Shown: positions 8,502 through 18,787, counted from the stretch's first letter. The stretch: DNA of 49,211 nt from Roseinatronobacter alkalisoli (GCF_028745735.1 NZ_JAQZSM010000026.1:1-49211); one strand, 5' to 3'. The notes: generated from the sequence alone by a model not told the origin. Program-made: numbers and translations.

Positions 8502-9725
8502 TTGGACTATAACGCTGCGCTCGATACCGCCATTCAAAGGCTTCATGATGAAGGCCGTTACCGGACCTTCATCGATATCGAACGTCGTCAGGGCCAGTTT
8601 CCGCATGCTGTGTGGACACGCCCGGATGGCGGACAACAGGATATCGTCGTCTGGTGCGGCAATGACTATCTGGGCATGGGGCAGAATCCGGTCGTGTTGC
8701 AGGCGATGAATGAAGCGCTGCACGCAACGGGTGCAGGGTCCGGCGGCACGCGCAATATTTCCGGCACGACTGTGTATCACAAACGGCTGGAAGCCTCGCT
8801 TGCTGATCTGCATGGCAAGGAATCGGCGCTTGTCTTCACCTCTGCCTATATTGCCAATGACGCGACGCTTTCGACCCTGCCGAAGCTGTTTCCCGGCCTG
8901 ATCATTTATTCCGACGCGCTCAATCACGCCTCCATGATCGAAGGGGTGCGCCGCAATGGCGGGGCCAAGCGTGTTTTCCGCCATAATGACGTGGCCCATC
9001 TGCGCGAATTGCTGGAAGCGGATGACCCCGCAGCGCCCAAGCTGATCGCGTTCGAATCAATCTATTCCATGGATGGTGATTTCGCCCCGATCGGGGAAAT
9101 CTGCGATCTGGCGGATGAATTCGGCGCGCTGACCTATATCGACGAAGTTCACGCCGTGGGCATGTATGGCCCGCGGGGGGCGGGTGTGTGCGAACGTGAC
9201 GGAATGATGCACCGGATCGACATTATCAACGGCACGCTGGCCAAGGCTTACGGCGTCATGGGCGGCTATATCGCGGCTTCCGCCAAAATGTGCGATGCGG
9301 TGCGGTCCTATGCGCCGGGCTTCATTTTCACGACGTCAATTCCCCCCGCTGTGGCGGCAGGTGCGGCGGCATCGGTAGAATATCTGAAGACTGCACAATA
9401 TTTGCGCGACAAGCAGCAGGAGAACGCCAGCATCCTTAAAATGCGCCTGCGCGGGCTGGGATTGCCGATCATTGATTACGGCAGCCATATCGTTCCGGTG
9501 CATGTGGGCCACCCTGTCCATTGCAAGGCAATTTCGGATATGTTGTTGACGCAAAACGGAATTTACGTCCAGCCGATCAATTTCCCGACAGTGCCGCGTG
9601 GCACCGAACGGCTGCGCTTCACCCCCTCGCCGGTGCATACGCCACGTATGATCGATGAGCTTGTGCGCGCAATGGATGGGCTTTGGGCGCATTGTGCGCT
9701 GAATCGCGCCGAAATTTCTGCCTGA
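8502..9725 (+). CDS. hemA: 5-aminolevulinate synthase
   Basis: The enzyme condenses glycine with succinyl-CoA to give 5-aminolevulinate, the first step of the Shemin route to haem, bacteriochlorophyll and cobalamin. The 407-residue protein is full length. It shows the glycine-rich [11 protein letters not shown], the PLP-contacting [10 protein letters not shown], and the catalytic lysine in [14 protein letters not shown]. Translation appears to start at a TTG: the residues after it, [17 protein letters not shown], match the family's N-terminus, and the purine-rich GAGGGAGAGGG lies directly upstream, whereas the nearby ATG at 8471 is out of frame. An FNR box lies further upstream. The enzyme supplies precursor for the cobalamin branch represented here by cobS and cobT. 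Confidence 0.97.
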   Translation: MDYNAALDTAIQRLHDEGRYRTFIDIERRQGQFPHAVWTRPDGGQQDIVVWCGNDYLGMGQNPVVLQAMNEALHATGAGSGGTRNISGTTVYHKRLEASLADLHGKESALVFTSAYIANDATLSTLPKLFPGLIIYSDALNHASMIEGVRRNGGAKRVFRHNDVAHLRELLEADDPAAPKLIAFESIYSMDGDFAPIGEICDLADEFGALTYIDEVHAVGMYGPRGAGVCERDGMMHRIDIINGTLAKAYGVMGGYIAASAKMCDAVRSYAPGFIFTTSIPPAVAAGAAASVEYLKTAQYLRDKQQENASILKMRLRGLGLPIIDYGSHIVPVHVGHPVHCKAISDMLLTQNGIYVQPINFPTVPRGTERLRFTPSPVHTPRMIDELVRAMDGLWAHCALNRAEISA

Positions 9726-9849
9726 TAAATCTTAGCGCTTCAATTCCGCGTGAAAACCCGTATACTCTGATCAATCGTCAATGGATCACAAGAAGTCCGT
9801 GTCGGTCATGTGGTTTTTGGGCAACAAAATCTGTGTTTAAGGGGCGGGA

Positions 9850-11073
9850 ATGAAGTGGTTTGGCAGCAAACCCGAGGCTGAGGCTGAAGCGCAGACAGGT
9901 GCTGTGGGCTTTGATGATTTCGAAGTACGCTTGGGTGACCTGATGCGTGGCGAGCGGGCCACTATGGGAAAATCGTTGCTGGATGTTCAGCGGGAACTGC
10001 ACATTCGGGCGACATATATTTCGGCAATAGAAGCGGGCGATCTGACTGCATTCGAAGCGACCAGCTTCGTTGCGGGCTATGTGCGCTCCTACGCCCGGTA
10101 TCTGGGGATGGACCCGGACTGGTGCTACGCCAAGTTCTGCGCCGAGACAAATTTCGCCATCAATCCCGATCTTCAGAAAACCCCGACACCCAAACGGCCG
10201 AATGTGCCGGTCAACCGTGATTTTCAGACAGGTCTGTTGTCGCGCACAAGGCTGGCGGTCGAACCGGAACCGTTCTGGCGCAGGCTGGATCTGGGCGCGC
10301 TGGCATCAATTGCCGTCCTTCTGGCCTTGATTGGCGGGCTTGGATATGGCGGCTGGACCGTCCTCAAGGAAGTGCAGCGGGTGAACCTTGTCCCCGCTGA
10401 CCAGCCGCCCGAAGTCATGGCGGATCTGGACCCGGTGATGAGTGGTGCTGCCCCCCGTGTTGCGGAAAATGGCACGGATGACTTGCGCATCGGCCGTGAC
10501 GACCCGGTTGTCGCGAATGCGCAAGGCGTGGTGCGGGCCTATCGTCCCGAAGCGCTGGATGCACCGGTTATGGTGTCGCGCGATGGCCCGATTGCCGCGA
10601 TAAACCCGCGCGGCACCGGGGCGGATGACGGCGCGGCACAAACCCGTGACGCAATAGAGCGTGCCCTGGCCGATGCGTCGGGCGGCGTTTTCGCACAGGG
10701 CGACGAGGTTGTGACCGCCGATGTGCGTGTCACCCGTGATGGCCCCCCGCAGGTAGAGGTGCTGGCCGTGCGGCCAAGCTGGATTCGCGTGCGCGCCGCT
10801 GATGGCACTGTACTGTTTGAACGCATTCTTGATGCGGGCGAACGCTACACTGTGCCGCAATCCGAAGAACCTTCCATTCTGCGCGCCGGAAATTCCGGTT
10901 CGGTTTACGTACTGGTCGACGGGCAACCCTTCGGCCCGACTGCACCGGGTGCGCAGGTTGTGGATCAGGTCCGCTTGTCGCCGGATGCGGTGTCTGAACG
11001 CTTTGCCGTTGCTGACCTGAGCGGTGACAGTGATCTGCAGAATTTCGTGGATTTCGCGCAGGCTCCTGACTGA
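9850..11073 (+). CDS. RodZ-like helix-turn-helix membrane protein (DUF4115)
   Basis: This 407-residue protein has the RodZ layout. A cytoplasmic helix-turn-helix lies at about residues 25-95 (LGDLMRGERATMGKSLLDVQ through SFVAGYVRSYARYLGMD). One membrane helix lies at about 155-175 (LASIAVLLALIGGLGYGG). A long, poorly conserved linker leads to a C-terminal beta domain of the DUF4115 type (EVLAVRPSWIRVRAADGTVLFE). RodZ links MreB to the cell-wall elongation machinery in rods; whether this homologue does so is inferred. The start ATG has GGGGCGGG just upstream. The same pairing with ispG occurs in many proteobacteria, and here ispG follows after 114 bases on the same strand, suggesting a shared transcript. 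Confidence 0.85.
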   Translation: MKWFGSKPEAEAEAQTGAVGFDDFEVRLGDLMRGERATMGKSLLDVQRELHIRATYISAIEAGDLTAFEATSFVAGYVRSYARYLGMDPDWCYAKFCAETNFAINPDLQKTPTPKRPNVPVNRDFQTGLLSRTRLAVEPEPFWRRLDLGALASIAVLLALIGGLGYGGWTVLKEVQRVNLVPADQPPEVMADLDPVMSGAAPRVAENGTDDLRIGRDDPVVANAQGVVRAYRPEALDAPVMVSRDGPIAAINPRGTGADDGAAQTRDAIERALADASGGVFAQGDEVVTADVRVTRDGPPQVEVLAVRPSWIRVRAADGTVLFERILDAGERYTVPQSEEPSILRAGNSGSVYVLVDGQPFGPTAPGAQVVDQVRLSPDAVSERFAVADLSGDSDLQNFVDFAQAPD

Positions 11074-11187
11074 CACGCGCCGCAATGGCAGGTGGCAGTT
11101 CACAGTCCCGCAGGGCCGGTTGCCGCCTGCGGTGAAGTGGTTTATCTGTAGCGCGACAGTTCCCTGCTGGCAAAGGCGCGCATCCGG

Positions 11188-12318
11188 ATGGACCATAATC
11201 ATATTCGCCCATGGCGCAACATTGCACGGCGCAAATCCCGCCAGATCATGGTCGGGAATGTGCCTGTCGGTGGTGACGCACCCATCAGCGTCCAGACCAT
11301 GACCAACACCGATTCGGGGGATGCGCCTGCAACGATCCGCCAGATTCTGGCCTGCGCCGAGGCCGGGGCCGATATTGTGCGTGTGTCCGTGCCCGATGTC
11401 GCGGCCAGCAGCGCACTGCGCGAAGTGGTGCGCGAAAGCCCGGTGCCCATCGTGGCCGATATTCATTTCCACTATAAGCGCGGGATCGAAGCCGCCGAGG
11501 CGGGCGCGGCCTGTCTGCGCATCAACCCAGGGAATATTGGCGATGCGGGCCGCGTGCGCGATGTCATCAAGGCCGCGCGCGATAACGGCTGTTCCATCCG
11601 GATCGGGGTGAATGCCGGGTCGCTGGAAAAGCATCTGCTGGAAAAATATGGCGAACCTTGCCCCGATGCCATGATCGAAAGCGGGCTGGAGCATATCCGC
11701 ATCCTTCAGGACAATGATTTCCACAATTTCAAGATCAGCGTGAAGGCGTCTGATGTGTTCATGTCGGCAGCGGCCTATATGGGCCTGGCAGAGGCAACAG
11801 ACGCGCCCATCCATCTGGGCATAACCGAAGCGGGCGGTCTGGTTTCGGGCACGGTCAAATCGGCCATAGGGCTGGGCAATCTGCTATGGATGGGAATTGG
11901 CGATACAATCCGCGTGTCCCTGTCCGCTGACCCGGTGGAAGAAGTCAGGGTCGGTTATGAAATCCTGAAATCGCTGGGGCTGCGGCATCGCGGTGTGAAT
12001 ATCATTTCCTGCCCGTCCTGTGCGCGGCAGGGGTTTGACGTGATCAAGACCGTATCGGCGCTGGAAGACCGGCTTGCCCATATCAAGACCCCCATGAGCC
12101 TGTCGATCATCGGCTGCGTGGTCAATGGTCCGGGCGAGGCATTGATGACCGATATCGGCTTCACCGGTGGTGGCGCAGGGGCGGGGATGGTCTATCTGGC
12201 GGGCAAGCAAAGCCACAAGATGGACAATGCGCAGATGGTGGACCATATCGTCGAACAGGTCGAACGCCGCGCCGCCGAAATTGACGCAGCGCAGGCGCAG
12301 GAACAGGCCGCAGAATAG
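11188..12318 (+). CDS. ispG: 4-hydroxy-3-methylbut-2-enyl diphosphate synthase
   Basis: IspG is the [4Fe-4S] enzyme of the MEP isoprenoid pathway that reductively opens 2-C-methyl-D-erythritol 2,4-cyclodiphosphate to HMBPP in the cytoplasm. The 376-residue protein has the TIM-barrel signatures [12 protein letters not shown] and [11 protein letters not shown]. The cluster ligands are visible as Cys275 and Cys278 in ISCPSCARQ and Cys310 in [11 protein letters not shown], with the nearby glutamate as fourth ligand. The short C-terminal tail is Ala/Gln/Glu rich. The ATG at 11188 gives the normal bacterial length. The gene ends 42 bases from the convergent putA stop. Confidence 0.97.
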   Translation: MDHNHIRPWRNIARRKSRQIMVGNVPVGGDAPISVQTMTNTDSGDAPATIRQILACAEAGADIVRVSVPDVAASSALREVVRESPVPIVADIHFHYKRGIEAAEAGAACLRINPGNIGDAGRVRDVIKAARDNGCSIRIGVNAGSLEKHLLEKYGEPCPDAMIESGLEHIRILQDNDFHNFKISVKASDVFMSAAAYMGLAEATDAPIHLGITEAGGLVSGTVKSAIGLGNLLWMGIGDTIRVSLSADPVEEVRVGYEILKSLGLRHRGVNIISCPSCARQGFDVIKTVSALEDRLAHIKTPMSLSIIGCVVNGPGEALMTDIGFTGGGAGAGMVYLAGKQSHKMDNAQMVDHIVEQVERRAAEIDAAQAQEQAAE

Positions 12319-12324
12319 CCGACA

Positions 12325-12347
12325 GGGCGCGTGCCACGCACGCCCCC
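12325..12347. terminator. Possible bidirectional hairpin between ispG and putA
   Basis: GGGCGCGTGC and GCACGCCCC form a stem with a CAC loop and one bulge, located in the 42-base gap between two convergent stop codons. There is no T-run on either side, so it is a weak terminator candidate. Confidence 0.35.
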
Positions 12348-12360
12348 TTACGCCTTCCTG

Positions 12361-15300
12361 CTACGATTCGCCGATTTCCGCCAGAAGCTGCGCATTCCCG
12401 CCTGAAGCGGTCGTATCCACGCACAGATGGCGTTCCAGCAGAACATAGCCTGCATCCGGTGCTTCCGTGATCAGGGGCACAATCGGCCCCTCTCGCCGGG
12501 AGAGAGTGCGCGCAATCTCGCGCGCCTGGTCTTCCGGTCCCCAGAAAATCACGGCGGAAAAGCCGTCAAGCCGGTCCAGCCCTTCCGGAATGCCCCCGGC
12601 TGTGATGGCAATGCCCCCAAGCGCGCGTACCGCGTCGGCCTGCATGTCTGCCTGCGCGGGTTGCGGGCCCAGACACAGAACCGGCAGGCGCCGGGCGTGG
12701 CGCAACCTGTTGGTTTCGCCCGTAGGGCCGGGCAATTCCTGATCGGGGGGCAGCGGCGCGCTGGCTGGTGCGGGGGCCGCCAGCGCCTGTTCCAGCACCG
12801 CGTGCGGCACGGTCGGGGCGGACTGGTCACTGTGGTCCACGCTGGTGCGCGTGAAACGGTGCAGGTAGTGCGGCCCGCCCGCCTTTGGCCCCGTTCCCGA
12901 CAGCCCTTCGCCGCCGAAAGGCTGGCTGCCGACAACCGCGCCGATCTGGTTGCGATTGACATATATGTTGCCCGCGCGCACCCGGTCGACAATATGCTGA
13001 ACCCGCGCATCGATGCGCGTGTGTAACCCGAAGGTCAGCCCATAGCCGCTGGCGTTGATGTCATCTATCACACGGTCCATATCCGCGGCGCGGAACCGTG
13101 CAATATGCAGCACCGGCCCGAAAACCTCTCTCGTCATGGCCTTGATGCCGGTAACGCGCAACGCAACCGGTGCAATGAAATACCCGTCCGAGGGGGCGTT
13201 GATACGGTGCAGCAAGCGCCCGTCGCTGGTGGCCTGCGCTACATATTCGGTAATCTGGTCGCGCGCGTCATTGTCAATGACCGGGCCGATATCGGTTTCC
13301 AGATGCCAGGGGTCGCCAAGGCGCAATTCGTCCATTGCGCCAAACAGCATTTTTTCCACATCCTCGGCGATATCTTCCTGCAGATACAGGCAGCGCAACG
13401 CCGAACAGCGCTGGCCCGCAGACTGAAACGCCGATGCCAGAATGTCGCGCACGGCCTGTTCGGGCAAGGCTGTGCTGTCCACGATCATCGCGTTCAGCCC
13501 GCCGGTTTCGGCAATCAGCGGCGCGTCCGGTGACAGGTGTTCGGCCATCGCGCGCCGGATCAGCAGTGCGGTATCTGTGGACCCGGTGAAGGCCACGCCA
13601 CCCACGCGCGCATCCGATGTCAGCGCCGCGCCGACACTGGCACCGTCGCCCGGCAGCAATTGCAGCACATCGCGCGGCACACCCGCTTCATGCAGCAGGG
13701 TGGTGGCAAAATGGGCGATGACCGGCGTCTGTTCTGCGGGTTTGGCCAGAACTGCGTTGCCCGTCGCCAGCGCCCCGGCAATCTGGCCGGTGAAAATAGC
13801 CAGCGGAAAATTCCACGGGCTGATGCAGGTGAATACCCCGCGCGCGGGCGCATCAAGGCTTTGCGCCTGCAATGCATAATAGCGCAGGAAATCCACCGCT
13901 TCGCGCAATTCACCTACCGCATCAAGTTGGGTTTTCCCCGCTTCGCGCGCCAGAATCGCAAAGATCGCGCCGAAATGGTCTTCATACAGATCAGCGGCGC
14001 GGTTCAGAACCTGCGCGCGGGTGGCTGCATCAGCGTTCCATGCACGGGCGGAAGCCAGTGCCGCGCTCACATCCTCGGGCGCGGCCTGTGTCACCTCGCC
14101 CAGATGGTCGGTCGGGTCGGCGGGGTTGCGGGCGTCGTAGCTTGTGCCCCCTGTCACCTTGCCCGCCAGCAGCGGGCCTGCGTGGAAATGCGCTGTCATA
14201 TGCGGTTTGCGCGCGGCGGTAATCGCCGCAAGATCGGACTGGCAGGTCAGATCCCAGCCGCGCGAATTGCGACGGTCCTTGCCAAACAGGTCCGGCCCGA
14301 CCGCCAGCTTCGGATTGCGCCCCTCCGGCAGCGCGTCCAGCGCCGCAAAGGGGCAGGCGGCCACGGTTTCGGGCGGGACATCGGCATCGACAATCTGGTT
14401 CACGAAGGATGAATTCGCCCCGTTTTCCAGCAACCGCCGCACCAGATAGGCCAGCAGATCCTTATGCGCGCCCACTGGCGCATAGATCCGGCAGCGCGTG
14501 GCATTGCGGGTCAGAATCAGGTCATGCAGCGCTTCGCCCATGCCATGCAGGCGCTGAAATTCATAATCCAGCGGGTTGATCTGCATGTCCTTGGCCATAT
14601 GCAGCACCGCAGCGGCGGTATGCGCATTATGGGTGGCGAATTGCGGATAAAGGCGCGTGGTCATGCCCAGCAGCTTGCGCGCGCAGGCAATGAAATTGAC
14701 ATCCGCAGCCGGCTTTTGTGTCAGCACCGGAAACCCGTCCAGCCCCATGACCTGCGCGCGCTTGATTTCGGTGTCCCAATAGGCCCCCTTGACCAGCCGC
14801 ACCATCAGTTTGCGGCCATGCAATCCGGCCTGATCGTTCAGCCAGTCGATTACATCGCCCGCGCGCGGGCCATAGGCCTGCACAACCACGCCGAACCCGT
14901 CCCAGCCGTCCAGTGCGGGGTCGCGCAGCACTTCACCGATCACATCGAGCGACAGGGCCAGCCGGTCCTGTTCTTCGGCATCGATGTTGAAGCCCATGCC
15001 CAAAGCCGCCGCCAGCCGCGCCAGTTCGCGCAGACGGGGCACCAGTTCGGCCATGACCCGGTCGGCCTGCGCCAGTTCATAGCGCGGGTGCAGCGCGGAC
15101 AGCTTGACCGAAATGCCGGGATTGGCGCGGATGTCATTGCCGGTGGAAGCCGCGCCAATGCTGCGGATGGCGCTGCGATAGGCCGCGTGATAGCGCTGTG
15201 CATCCGCCATGGTGCGGGCCGCTTCGCCCAGCATGTCATAGGAATAGCTGTAGCCACGCGCTTCCATTTTGGATGCGCGGCTCATGGCGGCGTTGATGGT

Positions 15301-15822
15301 TTCCCCCAGAACGAACTGGCGGCCCATTTCCTTCATTGCGCGCCCGACAGCGGTGCGGATGACAGGTTCGCCCATCCGCTTGACCGCGCCGCGCAGGGCC
15401 TGTGCCGCGGTCTGTCCGCGATCATTCAGTACGCGCCCGGTCAGCATAAGCGCCCAGGTTGATGCATTGACCAGACTGGACGAGGACCGCCCCAGGTGCC
15501 TGCCCCAGTCCGATGGCACGATCTTGTCTTCGATCAGGTCGTCTATCGTCGCGGAATCGGGCACGCGCAGAAGCGCTTCGGCCAGACACATCAAGGCAAT
15601 GCCTTCGTCGGTGGACAGGCCGTATTCGGCCAGAAACACCTCCATCATGGCGGGGGCCGCATGGTTGCGGATATCGGCAACAAGGCGCGCGGCGTCAGCG
15701 GCAATTTTTGCGCGCGCGGCGTTGTCCAACGCGGCCAGTTCGCGGGCATTGGCGACGCTGTGCGCTTCATCTCGCAGGATGTGGTCGGAAATCTGGGCAG
15801 GGATGCGCTGTTGCAGTGTCAT
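12361..15822 (-). CDS. putA: Bifunctional proline dehydrogenase / P5C dehydrogenase PutA
   Basis: PutA oxidises proline to glutamate in two steps: FAD-dependent proline dehydrogenase to P5C, then NAD-dependent P5C dehydrogenase, with substrate channelling at the membrane face. The 1153-residue protein has a PRODH barrel at about residues 150-460, with MVRLVKGAYWDTEIKRA and YEFQRLHGMGE. An aldehyde dehydrogenase domain at about 550-1010 follows, with the glutamate in IAETGGLNAMIV and the nucleophile in FQSAGQRCSALR. A C-terminal extension completes it. It lacks the N-terminal ribbon-helix-helix of E. coli PutA, so it cannot autoregulate; the divergent Lrp-type gene presumably does this. The ATG at 15822 was chosen over 15861 because AAGG lies eight bases before it and the extra residues look non-coding. 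Confidence 0.95.
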   Translation of the reverse strand: MTLQQRIPAQISDHILRDEAHSVANARELAALDNAARAKIAADAARLVADIRNHAAPAMMEVFLAEYGLSTDEGIALMCLAEALLRVPDSATIDDLIEDKIVPSDWGRHLGRSSSSLVNASTWALMLTGRVLNDRGQTAAQALRGAVKRMGEPVIRTAVGRAMKEMGRQFVLGETINAAMSRASKMEARGYSYSYDMLGEAARTMADAQRYHAAYRSAIRSIGAASTGNDIRANPGISVKLSALHPRYELAQADRVMAELVPRLRELARLAAALGMGFNIDAEEQDRLALSLDVIGEVLRDPALDGWDGFGVVVQAYGPRAGDVIDWLNDQAGLHGRKLMVRLVKGAYWDTEIKRAQVMGLDGFPVLTQKPAADVNFIACARKLLGMTTRLYPQFATHNAHTAAAVLHMAKDMQINPLDYEFQRLHGMGEALHDLILTRNATRCRIYAPVGAHKDLLAYLVRRLLENGANSSFVNQIVDADVPPETVAACPFAALDALPEGRNPKLAVGPDLFGKDRRNSRGWDLTCQSDLAAITAARKPHMTAHFHAGPLLAGKVTGGTSYDARNPADPTDHLGEVTQAAPEDVSAALASARAWNADAATRAQVLNRAADLYEDHFGAIFAILAREAGKTQLDAVGELREAVDFLRYYALQAQSLDAPARGVFTCISPWNFPLAIFTGQIAGALATGNAVLAKPAEQTPVIAHFATTLLHEAGVPRDVLQLLPGDGASVGAALTSDARVGGVAFTGSTDTALLIRRAMAEHLSPDAPLIAETGGLNAMIVDSTALPEQAVRDILASAFQSAGQRCSALRCLYLQEDIAEDVEKMLFGAMDELRLGDPWHLETDIGPVIDNDARDQITEYVAQATSDGRLLHRINAPSDGYFIAPVALRVTGIKAMTREVFGPVLHIARFRAADMDRVIDDINASGYGLTFGLHTRIDARVQHIVDRVRAGNIYVNRNQIGAVVGSQPFGGEGLSGTGPKAGGPHYLHRFTRTSVDHSDQSAPTVPHAVLEQALAAPAPASAPLPPDQELPGPTGETNRLRHARRLPVLCLGPQPAQADMQADAVRALGGIAITAGGIPEGLDRLDGFSAVIFWGPEDQAREIARTLSRREGPIVPLITEAPDAGYVLLERHLCVDTTASGGNAQLLAEIGES

Positions 15823-15854
15823 CGAGAAAACCTTTTTCAGGACTTTGGCCCAGT

Positions 15855-15934
15855 ATTGCATAGATCAGGATTGCATATCGTCCGTATTTTGAATTATAGA
15901 AGCAAAATTGACCAATTATTGTGGATAATGCAAT
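15855..15934. promoter_or_regulatory. putA/putR divergent control region with three ATTGCAT repeats
   Basis: The 115-base gap between the divergent putA and putR genes is AT-rich. It contains ATTGCATA at 15855-15862, ATTGCATA at 15870-15877 and the inverted ATGCAAT at 15928-15934. The first two are 15 bases apart from start to start. Multiple spaced boxes around a divergent promoter are typical of Lrp/AsnC regulators, so these are the best candidate PutR sites. Confidence 0.55.
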
Positions 15935-15937
15935 ACA

Positions 15938-16408
15938 ATGAACCGCGTAAAGATGGACGGTTTCGATCATGCGATCCTGCGAATTCTTGCCGTCGAGGGG
16001 CGCCTTAGTGTGACCGACCTTGCGTCGCGTATCGGGCTGACAAAATCGCCCACGCAGGCGCGCGTACGCAGGCTGGAAGAGCAGGGCGTCATCTACGGAT
16101 ATCGCGCCATGATAGACCCGCATCAGATTGATGCAGCCCATATCGCATTTGTTGAAGTGAAGATGTCGGATACACGCGAAACGGCATTGCAGGCTTTCAA
16201 TGATGCAGTGCGCAATATTCCTGAAATCGAAGAATGCCACCTTATTGCCGGGGCGTTCGATTATCTGCTGAAGGTGCGCAGCCGCGATATAGCGTCCTAC
16301 CGGCGTGTTCTGGCAGAACATATTTCCGGATTGCCGTATATCACCTCCACCTCGACACATGTGGTGATGGAAGCGGTCAAGGAAACCGGCGCGCAGCCTG
16401 CGTTCTGA
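15938..16408 (+). CDS. putR: Lrp/AsnC family regulator, probable proline-responsive PutR
   Basis: The 156-residue protein has the Lrp/AsnC layout: an N-terminal helix-turn-helix at about residues 8-60 (DHAILRILAVEGRLSVTDLA, GLTKSPTQARVRRLEEQGVI) and a C-terminal RAM domain that binds an amino-acid effector and builds octamers (VEVKMSDTRETALQAFNDAV, LIAGAFDYLLKVRSRDIASY). Its position back to back with putA is the conserved context of PutR, which activates putA in response to proline in alphaproteobacteria. That assignment rests on context plus family. Two ATG codons, 15938 and 15953, could start it; neither has a good Shine-Dalgarno sequence. Confidence 0.85.
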   Translation: MNRVKMDGFDHAILRILAVEGRLSVTDLASRIGLTKSPTQARVRRLEEQGVIYGYRAMIDPHQIDAAHIAFVEVKMSDTRETALQAFNDAVRNIPEIEECHLIAGAFDYLLKVRSRDIASYRRVLAEHISGLPYITSTSTHVVMEAVKETGAQPAF

Positions 16409-16421
16409 AGCGCGCATTATT

Positions 16422-16610
16422 GGGGCCATGCACAAAGCCCGCGCCAGCGGTGGGCCGGGGGCTGCCGGTCCCACATTGGAGATGTTCACTTTATGCTGGC
16501 AGCATAACCCCGGCCTTCAAAGCGTGAGTCAACATCAGCTAAACCGGCAGGCCGCGGGACGGCCCGCCGATGGCGTGGGCCAGCCTGCGGCGTTTGCTCC
16601 GCGCCTTTGA
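16422..16610 (+). repeat. Structured intergenic repeat, copy A (long form)
   Basis: This is one of six related elements in the window. It begins GGGGCCATGCACAAAGCCCG, contains a central hairpin TTATGC-TGGCA-GCATAA, and ends with the arm around GGCAGGCCGCGGGACGGCCC. It starts 14 bases after the putR stop and fills most of the 270-base gap to the convergent gene ending at 16679. Copy C aligns with it almost end to end. Confidence 0.85.
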
Positions 16611-16678
16611 AAAAATGCCACCAACTGCTTCAGCCCGCTAGCAATCAGCGCTTGCCTGTCCTTCTGACATGATCATGC

Positions 16679-17884
16679 TTAGTGGCGGGTTGCAGTCAGC
16701 AAGGGCATTGGCCCGCTGCGCAGGATCAACTCGCCCTGATTGCCGATATCGAACCCGTTCGCATGTTCCAGCGCATCCAGAAAGCGCAATTCCAGATTGC
16801 GCAGCGCGGTCGGGCAGGCCAGCCGCGTTGTGCCCAGATCGCTGATCGACAAGGCATGATCACTGATTTCCGCCATCCCGACATAGCGATTGCAGGCCAG
16901 CCGCCCCGATATCTGACCATTCATCACTTCCAGTGTCAGATCGGGAAAATCCGCGCCCTGCGCATTTAACGGAACACCGAAAAGCGCGCTGACATGCCAT
17001 GCGCTGCCATGCAGCAGACTTAGCGGCGATCCGGCGCAGCCCGGGCTTTCACTGCCTGCGCGCCGGGACAGGGCGGCAGTCACAGGGTAGGGGGTACGCG
17101 CATGTGCCAGCCTGCAGGGGGCATCCGTCAGGCGCAGCGACATCGCATCGGATGCGAAGATGATATCCCCGTCATCACTCCGGCTGGCCTGCATCTGGTC
17201 AATCGTATCGTGATCGCCATCTGGTCGCGGCATGGTAACAAGCGCCTGCTCGCGCGTCAGGTCAATCTGCCAGCTTGCATCTGCGGCAAAGGCCGTAATG
17301 GGCAGGATCGGTTGTGCCGGAATGCGCGCGCAGGTCTGCGGCGCTGTGTCGGGCGCGGTAACGATGATATATTGCCCGGTATCCTGAAGCTGCGTGCCAT
17401 CGCTGGCCAGAAAGTTTTCATCGCTGTCGTCACCGGGCAAAAACAGGCGTGGCGGTTGCATGGAAATGGCGCGCAGCCCGTCCATGCGGCGCGCCAGCAC
17501 CAGCACATCCCCGTCATCACAGGCCCAGGCCGACCGGAAGCCAAGCGCAAGTATCGGATATAATGCGATATCCGGCAGGGCGCTGCGCCCGTTCAGCTGA
17601 ACAGGGGCGCTTTGGGCCAGTAGCTGGCCGTCATGCACCAGCCCCGCTTGCAGGCTGGCCGCCTGTCGCGGCAGCGTATCGAAACTGTGGGTGGCTGTGC
17701 TGTCATGGGCGCGGGCGTCAAGGCGCTGCTGGGCCAGCAACTCTCCGGCGCTATTGCGCACGACTGCGACGGCTTCGGCGCCATGTGGTATGGGGACATC
17801 CCATTGCACTGCTGCTGTCACATCGCGTGCGATACCGGGCGCAGCTGTCGCAAGCACGGTCATCGCAGCAAGATATGAACGCAT
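16679..17884 (-). CDS. Secreted protein with YbaY-like, MliC-like and META/HslJ domains
   Basis: The 401-residue protein carries a signal peptide (SYLAAMTVLATAAPGIA). Three regions follow. The first, at about residues 22-110, is a beta-sandwich resembling YbaY/YscW-type domains (LLAQQRLDARAHDS). The second, at about 135-225, has the two-cysteine pattern of MliC lysozyme inhibitors (SAWACDDGDVLVLARRM ... QTCARI). The third is a C-terminal META/HslJ domain with CNRYVGMAEISD and TTRLACPTALRNLELRFLDAL. An envelope-stability or inhibitor role is an inference. It shares this architecture with the gene at 30060-31007, so the two are paralogues. The ATG at 17884 was chosen because GGGAG lies six bases upstream; the open frame beyond it runs into efp. 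It is transcribed in the same direction as efp, 130 bases downstream of it. Confidence 0.75.
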   Translation of the reverse strand: MRSYLAAMTVLATAAPGIARDVTAAVQWDVPIPHGAEAVAVVRNSAGELLAQQRLDARAHDSTATHSFDTLPRQAASLQAGLVHDGQLLAQSAPVQLNGRSALPDIALYPILALGFRSAWACDDGDVLVLARRMDGLRAISMQPPRLFLPGDDSDENFLASDGTQLQDTGQYIIVTAPDTAPQTCARIPAQPILPITAFAADASWQIDLTREQALVTMPRPDGDHDTIDQMQASRSDDGDIIFASDAMSLRLTDAPCRLAHARTPYPVTAALSRRAGSESPGCAGSPLSLLHGSAWHVSALFGVPLNAQGADFPDLTLEVMNGQISGRLACNRYVGMAEISDHALSISDLGTTRLACPTALRNLELRFLDALEHANGFDIGNQGELILRSGPMPLLTATRH

Positions 17885-18014
17885 GGCATGCTCCCGCAGT
17901 TTCAGCCCCTTATAAGGGCTTAGCGCAAAGACGCCCCGCGCCACAAGGCGTATCACGGGAAAGATACCATCATGCCGGGCAGGGGGCCTGAAACAGCCCC
18001 CCAAACCGCGTAAC

Positions 18015-18578
18015 CTAGGCGCGTTCGGAATACTCAAAGGTTTCGGTATTCACCACGATATCTTCGTCCTGGCCCACAAAGGGCGGCACCAGAATGCGCA
18101 CACCATTGTCCAGAACCGCCGGTTTGAAGCTGTTTGCCGCAGTCTGCCCTTTGACGACCGGCTCGGTCTCAATGATCTTGCAGATCACTTTTTGCGGCAG
18201 CGAAATATTCAGCGCTTCTTCGCCATAATATTCGACAGTCACGGTCATGCCATCCTGCAGAAAGGGGCGGCGGTCGCCCAGAATTTCCACGTCCAGTTCG
18301 ATCTGCTCGAAGGATTCCATGTCCATGACCACAAGGCGGCCATCGGTTTCATACAGGAATTGCTGGTCCTTTTGTTCCAGCCGGACACGTTCCACCTTGT
18401 CTTCTGAGCGGAAACGTTCGTTCAGTTTGCGTCCGTCGCGCAGGTTCTTCATCTCGACCTGTGCAAATGCGCCACCTTTTCCGGGTTTCACATGGTTGAC
18501 CTTGACGGCAGCCCAAAGCCCGCCATCATGTTCCAGAACATTGCCGGGACGAATCTCGTTTCCGTTGATTTTAGGCAT
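18015..18578 (-). CDS. efp: Elongation factor P
   Basis: EF-P binds stalled ribosomes between the P and E sites and speeds peptide-bond formation at polyproline stretches. The 187-residue protein is full length with all three beta-barrel domains. The loop that reaches the P-site tRNA is [10 protein letters not shown] with Lys34, the residue modified by EpmA-type enzymes in bacteria that use that route; no modification enzyme is in the window. The C-terminal domain ends [11 protein letters not shown]. The Shine-Dalgarno region upstream of the ATG contains AAGG. The gene is divergent from the small gene at 18788. Confidence 0.97.
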   Translation of the reverse strand: MPKINGNEIRPGNVLEHDGGLWAAVKVNHVKPGKGGAFAQVEMKNLRDGRKLNERFRSEDKVERVRLEQKDQQFLYETDGRLVVMDMESFEQIELDVEILGDRRPFLQDGMTVTVEYYGEEALNISLPQKVICKIIETEPVVKGQTAANSFKPAVLDNGVRILVPPFVGQDEDIVVNTETFEYSERA

Positions 18579-18787
18579 GGGGTTACCTTGCTTTGCCTTG
18601 AATAATTGGTCTGCGCCCCTATATCCCGCAGACAGGGCTTAGGCAAGAACTCGATCTTGTGCCATGTATTTTTGCACCCATGTTAAAAATGCATGGCTGG
18701 TATGCGTCACCAGCGTAGCGAATCACAACGTAAACCGCGTATGCAGGCCCAAGCGGTAAATGCAAGAGCAAGAACAAGGAATGAAAT

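Noticed and set aside
9760-9775. A TGATCAATCGTCAA sequence considered as a second FNR site
   Set aside because: Only one half-site fits TTGAY-N4-RTCAA and the spacing is wrong.
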